In this document: piece by piece, positions 54,653-64,000 of the stretch | Numbering within the stretch: position 1 is the stretch's first letter | Layout of the letters: each line of letters begins with the position of its first letter | From: Euborellia annulipes | Lineage: Eukaryota > Arthropoda > Insecta > Dermaptera > Anisolabididae | Length of the DNA stretch: 64,000 nucleotides | Direction of reading: 5' to 3' | NCBI GenBank assembly: GCA_023213315.1 | Contig: JAKCPI010002713.1 | Span: 1-64,000 of the forward strand | Made by a program: the position numbers and the translations under genes | The notes under the pieces: generated by a model | Told to the model about the DNA's origin: nothing | The model's input: only the letters and a program-made list of their open reading frames with translations | Database searches by the model: none

Positions 54653-55764
54653 CACTGTGCGGCAAGAAAAAAAAGCCCCGAGATAATTCCTTCAGATTCT
54701 TGAGTAAATTGACCTCCTGAATCCAAATATGACCTCCGTTTTCCCCCACCACTTACCGTTTTCGGGGGGAGCCCCATACTTATTTTCACCCCTTTTCGTT
54801 AATTATAGGGCCATGAATCAAATTTGGAGGGATGAAAAGGAATATTTTAGCCTTAACATTTCTTCAGAAGGTCTAGAGAAGTGAAAAATTAAAAAACATT
54901 AACATATGGATCCAAGGGGGAGGGGGAGGATTTTGCCCCTTAAAATGCAAAAAAATCATTAAAAATGATCGATTTTTTCTGATTTTTTCACAATTTTTTC
55001 ACTGATTGTCTACATATTCCAGCTGACAGACCCACCTCACCCTTCCTTAAACATCCCTCAACTAAAAAAAATATATGGGATAAAGCGGGTGGGGTGTGAG
55101 CGATTCCGAAGCCCTTGCAAGAAGATGGAAGATTCACAGCTCAGTTGGTCAAATTGGCAAATATGCGGCTAACTTTCATTTTTTGGGCTGATCTTTACAA
55201 ATTTAAAGTTAAATATACGGATTCTTCTATGTCCTTCAATATTGCCATATTTTATCTAAAGGGATAGAAATTATTTCTTGTCAATGTTTGAAAAAATTCA
55301 TCTTGCAAGAGCTTCAGAATTGCTCACACCCCACCTGCTTTATCTTATATATATTTTTTTTAGTTGAGGGATGTTTAAGGAAGGGTGAGGTGGGTCTGTC
55401 AGCTGGAATATGTAGAAAATCAGTGAAAAAATTAGAAAAAATCGATCATTTTTAATGATTTTTTTGCATTTTAAGGGACAAAATCCTCCCCCACATCCCC
55501 CCCTTGGATCCAAATGTTAATGTTTTTTAACTTTTCACTTCTCTAGACCTTCTGAAGAAATGTTAAGGCTAAAATATTCCTTTTCATCCCTCCAAATTTG
55601 ATTCATGGCCCTATAATTATCGAAAAGGGGTGGAAATAAGTAGGGGGCTCCCCCCCCGAAAACGGTACGTGGTGGGGGAAAACGGACCTCATATTTGGAT
55701 TCAGGAAATAATTTTACTTAAGAATCTGAAGGAATTATCTCGGGGCTTTTTTTCTTGCCGCTCA
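54653..55764. mobile_element. 1.1-kb foldback element, copy 2 (right of the NACHT gene)
   Basis: Its arms match copy 1 (45957-47076) in the same orientation, and ~60 bp of left flank (GTGTATTTT...CGTGGAGCTGATAT) is also shared. Its central block (about 55117-55310) is the reverse complement of copy 1's centre. The right terminus has decayed (TTGCCGCTCAA). Confidence 0.85.
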
Positions 55765-56714
55765 ATCTCAACGGTAGGCGTATAACGGCATCGTTGTTTC
55801 TCCAATTCAAAAGAGACAATTTTACCCCTTAAGATTATTGAACTCTCTTCATGCAGTTATTCACTTTTTGTTTTTTGTTGCCCCCCCCCCATTTGGTTGG
55901 CGCCCCGCCCCTAATTTCCCTGTCCAATACAAAGTAGAGTAATTATTTTATTGCCAATTTTATTCGTATCACCATTTAAGTCATTTCAAGATTAAAATTA
56001 TCCTAATCATGTCATTAAAATATCTTTACATTTTTTTTTTTTGTTTAATAAATTCAAATGAATTTTTTTTTTAACGTAATTCATTAAATGCGAATATAAT
56101 AAAAATTACATTTATTTTAGAATAAATAATGAAATGAATGTATGACGGACGTATTAATAAATAATAATATTTAATTTATAATCTGTTTTGCGCTCCTTCC
56201 TTATAAGTCGAGTACTTAGGCAAATAATTTACGTCACTTGTCGAAATGCAAAAATTGAAATTTAATATTTATATGATTAATTAGAGAATAATAATTGTGA
56301 GATTTAATTTTGACTTTTACTTTATATTTTGGAAACTCCGAAACTACTTGACGGATTTTTATGGGGCTTTTTTTTGCAGTGACTAATTTTGAAAAAAATA
56401 ATCTAGTGTGTTTAGAAATAAAATATTCAGAGTCCATAAAATAATTAGATAGATGACTCTAAAGCAGGGGTTCCCAAACTTTTTCAGTTGTCGGCGAATT
56501 TTTCTGGGCCGCCCCATGGCAAATCTCAGGGCACCTCCCGGGAGGTGGGGTGGATGGATTCAGGAGGCCGAAGAGGAAGAGGAAGTCTAAAACAGCAGAC
56601 AATTTGAATACTTAAAATTGCATGGTCTTTTACGTTTTGATCTCATGTTTTTAGTACGTCAAAGTACCGTAGCTTACTTAAAAACTTTGCATTCAGGGCT
56701 TTAAATTTTGGTTG
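55765..56714. other. AT-rich non-coding stretch
   Basis: Contains a C-run near 55880, a copy of the GAAACTACTTGACGGATTTT repeat near 56339, and a G/C-rich MITE-like patch at 56460-56590. No gene seen. Confidence 0.45.
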
Positions 56715-56778
56715 TACGAGTATAGTGGTCAGTATTTCAGCCTATTAACCGGGAGTCGATTCCTGGCGAGGCACCTTG
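56715..56778 (+). tRNA. tRNA-Asp/Glu-like pseudogene or SINE head
   Basis: Contains an A-box-like AGTATAGTGGTCAGTAT and a B-box-like GTCGATTCC in tRNA order and spacing, close to the D-arm of tRNA-Asp/Glu. The acceptor stem does not pair well and the variable/T region is several bases short, so it is not a functional tRNA gene. No SINE body follows. Confidence 0.4.
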
Positions 56779-57169
56779 TACAAAGAGTACAAATAATAAA
56801 TCTTAAGACTTTATCTTTATCTTAAAAAGACAATGTAACTAAATTATTATTTTATTTTAATCTTGAATATCTACTTTATATAAATTTAAATTAGAAAAAT
56901 TATATTTTTAGAAATAATACAATTATGTGATTTTATAATTTAAAAATTCTTATAGCAACACCAAATTTTAAACAAACATTTCTTATGAAAAATTTTAAAT
57001 TTTTTATTGGATTTGGTTGTAAAATTTTTTTAATAAGAAAGTTATACCAAACAATCCACTAAAAATCTATCTCTGGAACCACTTATCGGATAAGGATGAA
57101 GTTTAGCAAATTAGGAGTGCCTAAGTAAAAGGAGGAGTTGTAAAAATGACCTCCCAGTACCCGAGTCGA

Positions 57170-57425
57170 AATTTTAGTACGACATTGAGCCTCCTATGGG
57201 GGTTCAAAGTAGATCTATTGCATGTTAAATTAGGTCAAACTTAGAACCCCGAAATGGTACAAATTTCCATTTTTACCAGTTCGGGGACCAAATTTGGACC
57301 TAACGGGAAGAAAAGTTGAGACACTCTCTATCTTAGGGTTCAATGTCAGATCTAGGTCGGCTTACTGTGCTCTAAATCGGGACCAGAGGGATAAAAGAAG
57401 AAGCTAAATTTCGGGTATTTATTAA
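57170..57425 (+). repeat. Dispersed repeat, inverted relative to 62665-62955
   Basis: Shares AATGGTACAAATTTCCATTT, GGGTTCAATGTC, GTGCTCTAAATCGG and AGGGATAAAAGAAG with the reverse strand of 62665-62955. It is a ~270-bp repeat without clear termini, type unknown. Confidence 0.65.
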
Positions 57426-57429
57426 GAAC

Positions 57430-59800
57430 CCCTGGACTGAACTCCTCTGCTCTTCCCCTGCCTCTAAATGTAGGGTGATATACTTTAATCTCAAAAAAAT
57501 AGAAGGACAATAAAATAAAATTTTGTAATCTAATAAAATTTATGAGTATACATTTTAATTTCCCATCGGATTTGTCTTCCTAAATAAATTTATTAATAAT
57601 GAAATTGGAAAGTGAAAGAGATGGAGGAGGCCCATCACGATGACATCCCGGGTATTCGGGTCATTCATATAGGCAGCAGCAGCTATAATAAAATAAAAAC
57701 ATTTCTATTTCATTTTCAAATTCCATTCCATTCCATTGCATTGCATTTCGAAAATCACACCGGAATAGTTTGTGATTAATGTTTAGATCGAGAGAATCGA
57801 TTAACTTCCTCTCTTCTTCTAGCAACATTCCATTTGGATTGTTCCTGAAATGCCCCCAAGGTATAAACCCTACAACGACAGATTTTTCGACAAGCGATTT
57901 ATTTACCTGTATGCGAAGTTAAAAAGAAATACGTTTTTAATAAAAATTAGTATCAGATGGTCTGATGCCAAAATATAGGCCTAAATACATTTTCGACCAT
58001 CATTTTAAATAAACAGCAAACTTTTAGAATAACTTTACCCACAATACTAAAACAATTTGAGAAAATTCTTTAGGTCCTGAATCCTTTCAAATGAAATTAG
58101 CTAAGTGATTTTTTATTTTTTTATTCAAAGCGTTGTTTTTTTTATTTTAAGATCCAGGAACAGAACTACCGAAAGAATATTCTCAAATATAATAAGACCT
58201 GGTATACGATTAATTGATTGAATAAGAAATAATTATAGGATCTCGCTCCCTCTCTTTGAGAGCCATCCTTTTTTGAAATTCCCTTAAAAGAACCTCACAA
58301 AATTATTTGGCTCGTTCCCGCATATTCATTAGAAGGTTCTGTTGAATTTGATTTAGATATTAAGAAGGCACTCTTACTTGAATAGCCTCCCCCAATAAAA
58401 TAAACAATCTTGGAAAGCTATTGAGAATTCCGGAATTTAGGTTTTCCTTGAATATATAAAGCTTCATTATAAAGTTTCAACGAGATATTGCTTAAAAAGT
58501 GTGTGACCAACGAATTGTATTAATATTAGGGATGGATGCAGGACCGTACGAGATCAATTCTTCTATGGTGAAGTAAAGAAACTACAAAATTCAGCATAGA
58601 AGAATTAAACGAATTATAATAAACGAGGGGTCAACATACCAGATTCTCTATCTCTCTCCATTCCCCTTCAAACCAAGTTTGCTTATATCCATTTTGACGC
58701 GGCGAAGCAAAATCATCTTCTTCAGTGCCATCCAAGGAGTTCCATACTGTACACCTTCAAAAGAGATATGACCAAGCTTGGCTTGAAGGAGAATGCCCAT
58801 TCTTCTTTGATGGTACCTCTATTGGGGTTGCGGTTTAGTCCGGTGATACCATCACGTAACAGTGGAGATTCGCTTCTTTTTCGTCTTGCTCTTACACAAA
58901 GAAACCGGCCTCATGACCGTCTGGAAACACAGTGACCACATAAAATCCAGTGCAGATCCCGTTATTTTTCGCAGAGGCCCATGTTTTGGGTGAACCTATC
59001 TCATGTCCGTCATGTAGATTTCAAATCAAAAAAATTGGCTGGCATCCATCGGATTCAGAATATTCTCAATTTCTTCCATCATTTGATTTTTTTTTGGGTT
59101 TAAACTAATAGTAAAATAATTTTTTAGCAAACAACAAATTTAGCTATTTCTTGAGAACAAGTCTATTTTTACAGTACAGGGTGGTTTAATTATAGTTTGA
59201 TCATCATAGCAACTTTATAGTTCTGCTAATTAAGTAACACGCTCGCTTAATGCCAATTGATTGAATAATTCACTGTTAAAGACCTATATTTCTTAATCCC
59301 GGACTTGGAATTCTCTCAATTTTAAATTTAAAGCCATGAGGACAGAGAGTTAATTTTAAGCAGAAAATTATTTATTTATCTCATTCAAGGTTAGAGGAGG
59401 GGGAGAGATTAATTATTATACTTAAAAATAAAATATAGTAATATCAAGAAGTGATACATTTTGTTTGGTGAAGAATGTCCATTTATCAGACGCTCTATAA
59501 AGAAAATTCCTCGATTTTATCAAGGTCTGATGACTATTGTGGCCATGGCGTCGTCGCCGTCGTCATCTCCATAACCTTGATATCTGAACTCCTAGGCCAT
59601 AATCGCATCATAAATTTTCTAGAGAGAGAGAGGGGTCATTACCAGGTGAAGATAGCAGCAAATAATTGGCCATCATCATGCATCTTGGTTGACAAATGGA
59701 TAAACGATATAAAAGGCATTTGTATCCGTGATTATGCCAATACACCCTCCTCTTTGCTTGGAAATTTATTGTCCCATATATCATCCATATAAATGAAGAC
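57430..59800. other. Largely single-copy non-coding segment
   Basis: The longest part of the window without recognisable repeats. 58620-59050 is more balanced in composition and has short open blocks on the minus strand, perhaps an old pseudogene, but no domain could be named. The 105-codon frame at 59475-59792 has no recognisable features. Confidence 0.4.
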
Positions 59801-60500
59801 TTGCGAAAATTTAAAATTTAATATTTATATCCTTAATTATAGAATAATAATTGTGAGATTTAATTTAAAATCTTATTTCTTCTAATTTTAATATTTCCTT
59901 TATAAAGTATTTATTTACTCCGAAACTATTTGACTGATTTTTATGGGTTTTTTTTTTTTTAATTGGCAGAGGATTTTCTGGTGGTGACTTTAGGCCACTG
60001 GCATAGCGTGGTGGGGGCAGCGGGCATTGCCCCGCAAATGAAAAGTGGGCGGCGCCTTCCACAACAGCCAAACCTTTTTGCTTTATTTATGTCGACATTT
60101 TTTTTTCTCTGATAGGAAATTTTTTCGGGATTTTTTTCTCTCTCTATTCTCTTTATTAGTCTAAAATAGAAGCGGCAAAGCCAATTTAGACCAAATATCT
60201 CTTAAAAATAACCAAAATTTTGAAGAAATATGACCTCCGGCGGCTCGGGTATCCCAAGAATCCCTGAATGAAGTTATTAATTGCGATTCCTTCGGTGTGA
60301 GATCTTCTCGCTCCTGATGATGCTTTATCGATTCTTAAACAGAGTAGGTTTTTTGTTTTCAAAAGGAGAGATAGAATCCAATGCTTTCCAATGGGAAATA
60401 TTATCAAGAATTTCTTGAATTTTGGAGTTTAGGATTTCACAGTTGTTATCATGAGTAAAAGAATTTGATTTTCGGTTTAATTGTGGTTTATTTGTAAAAA

Positions 60501-60540
60501 TTCAACGTTTCGGCCACTCATTCTGTGGCCTTCTTGATGT
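60501..60540 (-). ncRNA. Hammerhead-like motif with decayed 5' core
   Basis: Minus strand: ATCAAGA where CUGANGA is expected, perfect stem II GGCCAC-AGAATGA-GTGGCC, GAAACGTTG. Probably inactive. Confidence 0.42.
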
Positions 60541-60809
60541 ACAATTGAGCTAAGATTATAAAGGGTGTTACATCTGTGACAATCTCAATTGAATTAGTTG
60601 AGAAACAAAAAACAAGATGGCTGCCGCTTCTTGACACGCCATCTACATATGAGCGATCGCAGCGCCCCTACATACAATCTGAAACGAAATTCAAATATTG
60701 TATTTAAGCTTCCCAGGTTTAAGTAGATGGATTTTGCAACTTATAAATAAGGAAAAATAAAATTTCTCTTATTCTGTATTAAAATTTATTGGCAAACTCG
60801 ATGCGCAAA

Positions 60810-60842
60810 CTAAATTTCGTCTTATCAGACATCATCAGGGCC
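60810..60842 (-). ncRNA. Hammerhead-like core in the inner palindrome
   Basis: Minus strand CTGATGA, T, stem II GTCT-GATA-AGAC-like, then GAAAT. The core is intact but no GUH cleavage site follows directly, so stem III would need a different layout. Tentative. Confidence 0.35.
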
Positions 60843-61223
60843 TGCAATAAATATAATTTCTCTTTACCATATCATACACAAAACTTATTACAATATTAAT
60901 TGTTTTTTTTTAATTACAGAAAAAACTTTGTCTCAAAAAATTAAAATAGGCCTACATCTTATAAAAAAATCCATCTACCTAAAACCTGGAAATTTGTGTG
61001 AAGCTTAAATTGAATCACTGGTTTGAGATCCTATGAAATCAAATATTGTATTTTTGCAAAAGTGTATACTATATTTTTTAAAAAAATACAATATTTGAAT
61101 TTCGTGCCAGATTGTATGTAGGGGCGCAGCGATCGCTCATTTGTAGATGGCGTGCATGTAGCGGCAGCCATCTTGTTTTTTTTTCCCAACTAATTCAATT
61201 GAGTTTGTCACAGATTTAACAAC

Positions 61224-61504
61224 CAGTAGAGGATCCAGATGGTGGCGAAGGGGGGCGCGAGCCCCCGCCCCAGGTGCATTAAGCTTTTGGCGCCCCTCGA
61301 GCATCCGGCTTTCCGGCTTTTTCCCAAAAATCTCCGGCTATTTTTTTTTTAATTTCATAATAAAATCATTTTATATCACAAAATCCGGAGAAAAATTACA
61401 AAAAAAGATCGAACGAGATTCGAATACTAAAAAAAGATCGAACGAAAAACGGTGCCCCGGTTGAGCTTCGCCCCCTCCGCCCTCAAAGGCTAGTTACGCC
61501 GCTG
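61224..61504. mobile_element. hAT-type MITE inserted in the palindrome arm
   Basis: Ends CAGTAGAGGATCCAG and, inverted, CAGCGGCGTAACTAG; flanks TTAACAAC and GTAACAAT (6 of 8 identical). The undisturbed copy at 41500 reads straight through (TGTAACAACCTTTG), which marks the insertion point. Confidence 0.75.
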
Positions 61505-61537
61505 GTAACAATCTTTATAATCTTAGCTGAATTGTAC

Positions 61538-61575
61538 CTGAAAAAGGCCACAGAACGAGTAGCCGAAACGTTGTA
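61538..61575 (+). ncRNA. Degenerate hammerhead-like motif
   Basis: CTGAAAA (G8 lost), GGCCAC-AGAACGA-GTAGCC with one stem mismatch, GAAACGTTG. Mirror of 60501-60540; likely inactive. Confidence 0.38.
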
Positions 61576-61605
61576 AAATCAAATTCTTTTGCTAAGAATT
61601 TCTTG

Positions 61606-62664
61606 AGCTTCCCTATTTCGAAATTTAGACTATTTTTCCTGATCTCTCTATAAGGATAGGGTCTTTTTTTGACGATACACTCACTACTGGGTCTACATAC
61701 CTTAACCTCTTTAATATTAATGCCCTCTCTCGTTTTCTAATAACTCTAAATTTAAAAAATAAAAATCTCCCACACAGCTAATCTCCTCTCTATTGTGTTT
61801 CTTTTATATTTATGATCACTAAACTATAACGTTATTGATATTTAAGAAAAAAGGACAAGGTCTTTCTAGGTCGCAAGGTCATGTCCATCATCATCATCAT
61901 CATCATCAGTGTTGTCAAAAGGGCCGCCTAAGCAAAGGATACTAGGTGATAAAAAGAGGCATTTTATTTGGCACTTGTCTCTCCTTCTCTCTCTCTCTCG
62001 TGATTAAATTAAAAGATTTCAATCGAAAACTTCTCTTGGGCTTATTTATTCGTGAGATGTCTGATAATTTAGACAATAAATACGTTAATTACATGTTTGA
62101 ATGTGCCATTCATTGCCAATGCCGATTAATAACCGCCTGTCAGTTGAATGGAAATAAAAAAAAAAATAAGCTTTCATTCGCCGTTTGGTGCATTGTTGGA
62201 TAAATTACAGTACAATTGCAGGTCATGCCACATTTCCTTTGCTATAATAGAAATGGTCTCTCTCACTCTCATTATCTGAATCTGTATCAAAAAATCTGGT
62301 GTGACTGGCCACCCAACTTTCTCCTCGGAAAGATAGACAGAAAGAAGAGACAGGATCTTTCTCATCATACTGACGTTTCACTAGGATCCTAGCCCAAAGC
62401 AGATGAGTGTTTACATATATCAATACTCATCTGCTCTGAGGATGATCACGACTAGTTGCTCTTCTTTCTATCCTAATTGAGCCCTAAGTATCAACTTTCT
62501 CCTCTTTCAGTTCAATTAATTGGCCTATATATGCTAAGCAAACCTATATACAAAGAGGGACAGTAATGAATTACAAGTAACACAGCCAAAGTTATTTGCA
62601 ATCAAGATTTTCGGTGGATAGGAGGTTTAAGTTCACATAACAGCTTCTTATTTTATGCGGATCA
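61606..62664. other. Non-coding stretch with a decayed palindrome
   Basis: (CAT)n near 61889-61908. At 62360-62455 a palindrome (CAGATGAGT / ACTCATCTG) carries broken hammerhead-like halves: CTGAGGATGATCACGACTAG on plus, GTGAAACGTCAG on minus. Near 62286 lies a TCTGGTGTGACTGG mariner-family end. Confidence 0.45.
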
Positions 62665-62955
62665 CCCTTTTTGGCTGGTTTTTGTTCTAAGAACCCGAGT
62701 TTAGCTCCTTCTTTTATCCCTCTGCTTCTGAATAGATCCGATTTAGAGCACTGTAAGCTAATTCCGACATTGAACCCTGAGATTATACCCTTTACTAACA
62801 GGCTCTAACTTTTATTACCATTATGTCCGACTTTGGTCGAATGGTAAAAATGGAAATTTGTACCATTTTGGTGTTCAAAGTAAGACCTAATTTAACAATG
62901 ATGTACTTTGATCTACCAGGACCTACTACTATAGGAGGTTCAATGCCGAACTTAC
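62665..62955 (-). repeat. Dispersed repeat, inverted partner of 57170-57425
   Basis: See 57170-57425. Here the repeat extends to CTATAGGAGGTTCAATGCCG, which matches 57180-57200 inverted. Confidence 0.65.
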
Positions 62956-63002
62956 ATTTCGCCTTGCAAATTTTTAAAATTTGTTAATCTTAATTTATGT
63001 GA

Positions 63003-63350
63003 GCTCAGGGCTCGAAGTACGGCGACCACGAGCTACCCTAGCTGGGACTGGCAGTCCTCTGTTCTTTACATGTCTGTCCCTTCTTTTTATATCAGACCGT
63101 GCGACGGGCCGGACTGTTCTATTCAAAAAAAAAAAAGGGGGAGAGTATTTATTTTTTTTAAAAAAAAGTTTTTTAAAAAAAAAATAAATAAAAAATTAAA
63201 AAAAAAAAAAAAAAAAAAAATATTTTAAAAATATATTAGAAAATAAAAAAAAAATTTAAAAAAATGTTCTATTTCTTCCAGTCGTAAAAAAAACCAAAAC
63301 ACATTCCGCCGACCCCGCACTACGGGAATAAGGCTAGGAACGAAGAAGAA
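63003..63350 (+). mobile_element. (GAA)-tail SINE-like retroposon with internal A-rich insertion
   Basis: GGCGACCACGAGCTACCC, AGACCGTGCGACGGGCC and GCCGACCCCGCACTACGGGA with a GAAGAAGAAGAAG tail match the family. Between GTTCTATTC (63116-63124) and a repeated GTTCTATTTC (63266) lies ~140 bp of A-rich DNA, an insertion or slippage expansion flanked by a repeat of target sequence. Confidence 0.75.
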
Positions 63351-64000
63351 GAAGAATCTTTTAATTTCTGTGTGTTTATATTTTTCAACAGGGTTAATTG
63401 CCCGTCTTGTTTTAAATGTTTTCAGATATTGACTGTGTCCATCTCTCTCAAGTATCCTCGTTCTTCCGTCATGAAAGAGGAAGCCAGATCTCCAGACAAA
63501 TGCCGGAACCCTGAGCCAATCCTGGCTAGTAAATCTGGGATATTCCAACAATCTCCCGGAAGACAAAACCAATCATTCCTTCAGAAGTTCCAATAAGTTC
63601 TACTTCCCTATAAAACAGAATTTCAGGAAATTTCTTCTGGGCACCCTCCACCATGTTTAGCGTTGGTGAACCAGGTATAGTGATATAATTCATTCAATTT
63701 TCTTTGAAGCCTTTCAATAGTCACCAAACTCACTAAGTTTTTCATTAATCCAAAAAAAAACTCAGCATTTTGTTTGTTATTCATGTTGTTTCATATTAGT
63801 GGGTACTTTATTTTATTTCTCTGTCATCTCTTCCGTCTCAACAATTGTGAGATCCTATTTCTTTCCAATACCGTAGTTTTTTTTTTTTTTAAACTTAATA
63901 ATTGGAAAATAGAAATGATAATGGGAAATCAATAGACGCATGTTAAAAACTGAGAACAATATTTATTTAGTGATTGATAATTGAAGATTTGAATCATTTT
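63351..64000. other. Non-coding right end of window
   Basis: The part 63360-63660 is of more balanced composition, but its short frames show no recognisable domain. The rest is AT-rich. Confidence 0.4.

Larger units (their letters stand above)
60455..61605. mobile_element. Penelope-like palindrome with hammerhead-like motifs, twice invaded
   Basis: The left arm (60455-60715) and right arm (61085-61605) mirror each other: GTGGCCGAAACGTTG, GCGATCGCTCA and AATATTGTATTT blocks in opposite orders. The unit also occurs singly at 41330-41620. The centre (about 60705-61015) is another inverted repeat (AGTAGATGGATTTT / AAAATCCATCTACCT). A hAT MITE (61224-61504) splits the right arm. Confidence 0.75.

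Noticed and set aside
56715..56778. Functional tRNA gene
   Set aside because: The acceptor stem does not pair and the T-arm region is short; only the promoter boxes are tRNA-like.
62360..62460. Hammerhead motif at the 62.4-kb palindrome
   Set aside because: One arm lacks GAAAC and the other has lost CUGANGA; neither half is a complete core.

Overview
The window is animal nuclear DNA, very AT-rich and packed with non-coding repeats. It has GT-AG splice signals, poly-A-tailed retroposons, tRNA-derived SINEs, mariner, pogo, hAT and TTAA-type DNA transposons, and many short microsatellites. An arthropod (crustacean or chelicerate) is the best guess. That rests on mariner transposases with an HTH_48-type start, a roughly 67-bp intron, and one large gene whose N-terminal block I associate with uncharacterised arthropod NACHT proteins. 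The species cannot be named from the sequence.

Only one long, intact gene is present: an uninterrupted 1138-codon reading frame at 48361-51777 (+). Its N-terminus resembles the Cap4/DUF4297-like PD-(D/E)xK nuclease fold of bacterial defence systems. A long middle region is followed by a NACHT-type STAND ATPase (Walker A near residue 719, Walker B near 803, sensor Arg near 837) and a winged-helix motif near 1047. An in-frame TGA ends the frame, but the same frame stays open for 83 more codons to 52029. Short exon-like blocks with splice signals lie upstream and would be 5' UTR. Two copies of a ~1.1-kb palindromic foldback element flank the gene (45957-47076 and 54653-55764), and their central spacers point in opposite directions.

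The rest is a layered record of transposition. Region 1-8000 holds two THAP-domain fragments. One is a spliced THAP gene inside a 3.27-kb hAT-like element (4722-7989) with a perfect 8-bp target duplication and two or more later insertions inside it. Region 8500-20200 holds a 1.1-kb foldback, mariner transposase pieces (16529-16833 and 18568-18812), a LINE 3' end, and hAT MITEs. Region 20200-37400 holds SINEs, a 40-bp tandem array split by a TTAA MITE, and a pogo-like element nested in another TTAA MITE. Region 37400-48000 and 52000-64000 hold more SINEs, palindromes and MITEs.

Two themes recur. First, at least ten sites carry a hammerhead-ribozyme-like core (CUGANGA, hairpin, GAAAC, GUC/GUU), mostly paired head-to-head inside palindromes. 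This is the arrangement expected of ribozymes carried by Penelope-like retroelements. Second, three different tRNA-like heads sit on SINE bodies that share one central core of about 30 bp. Family calls rest on motif reading alone; no database search was possible.
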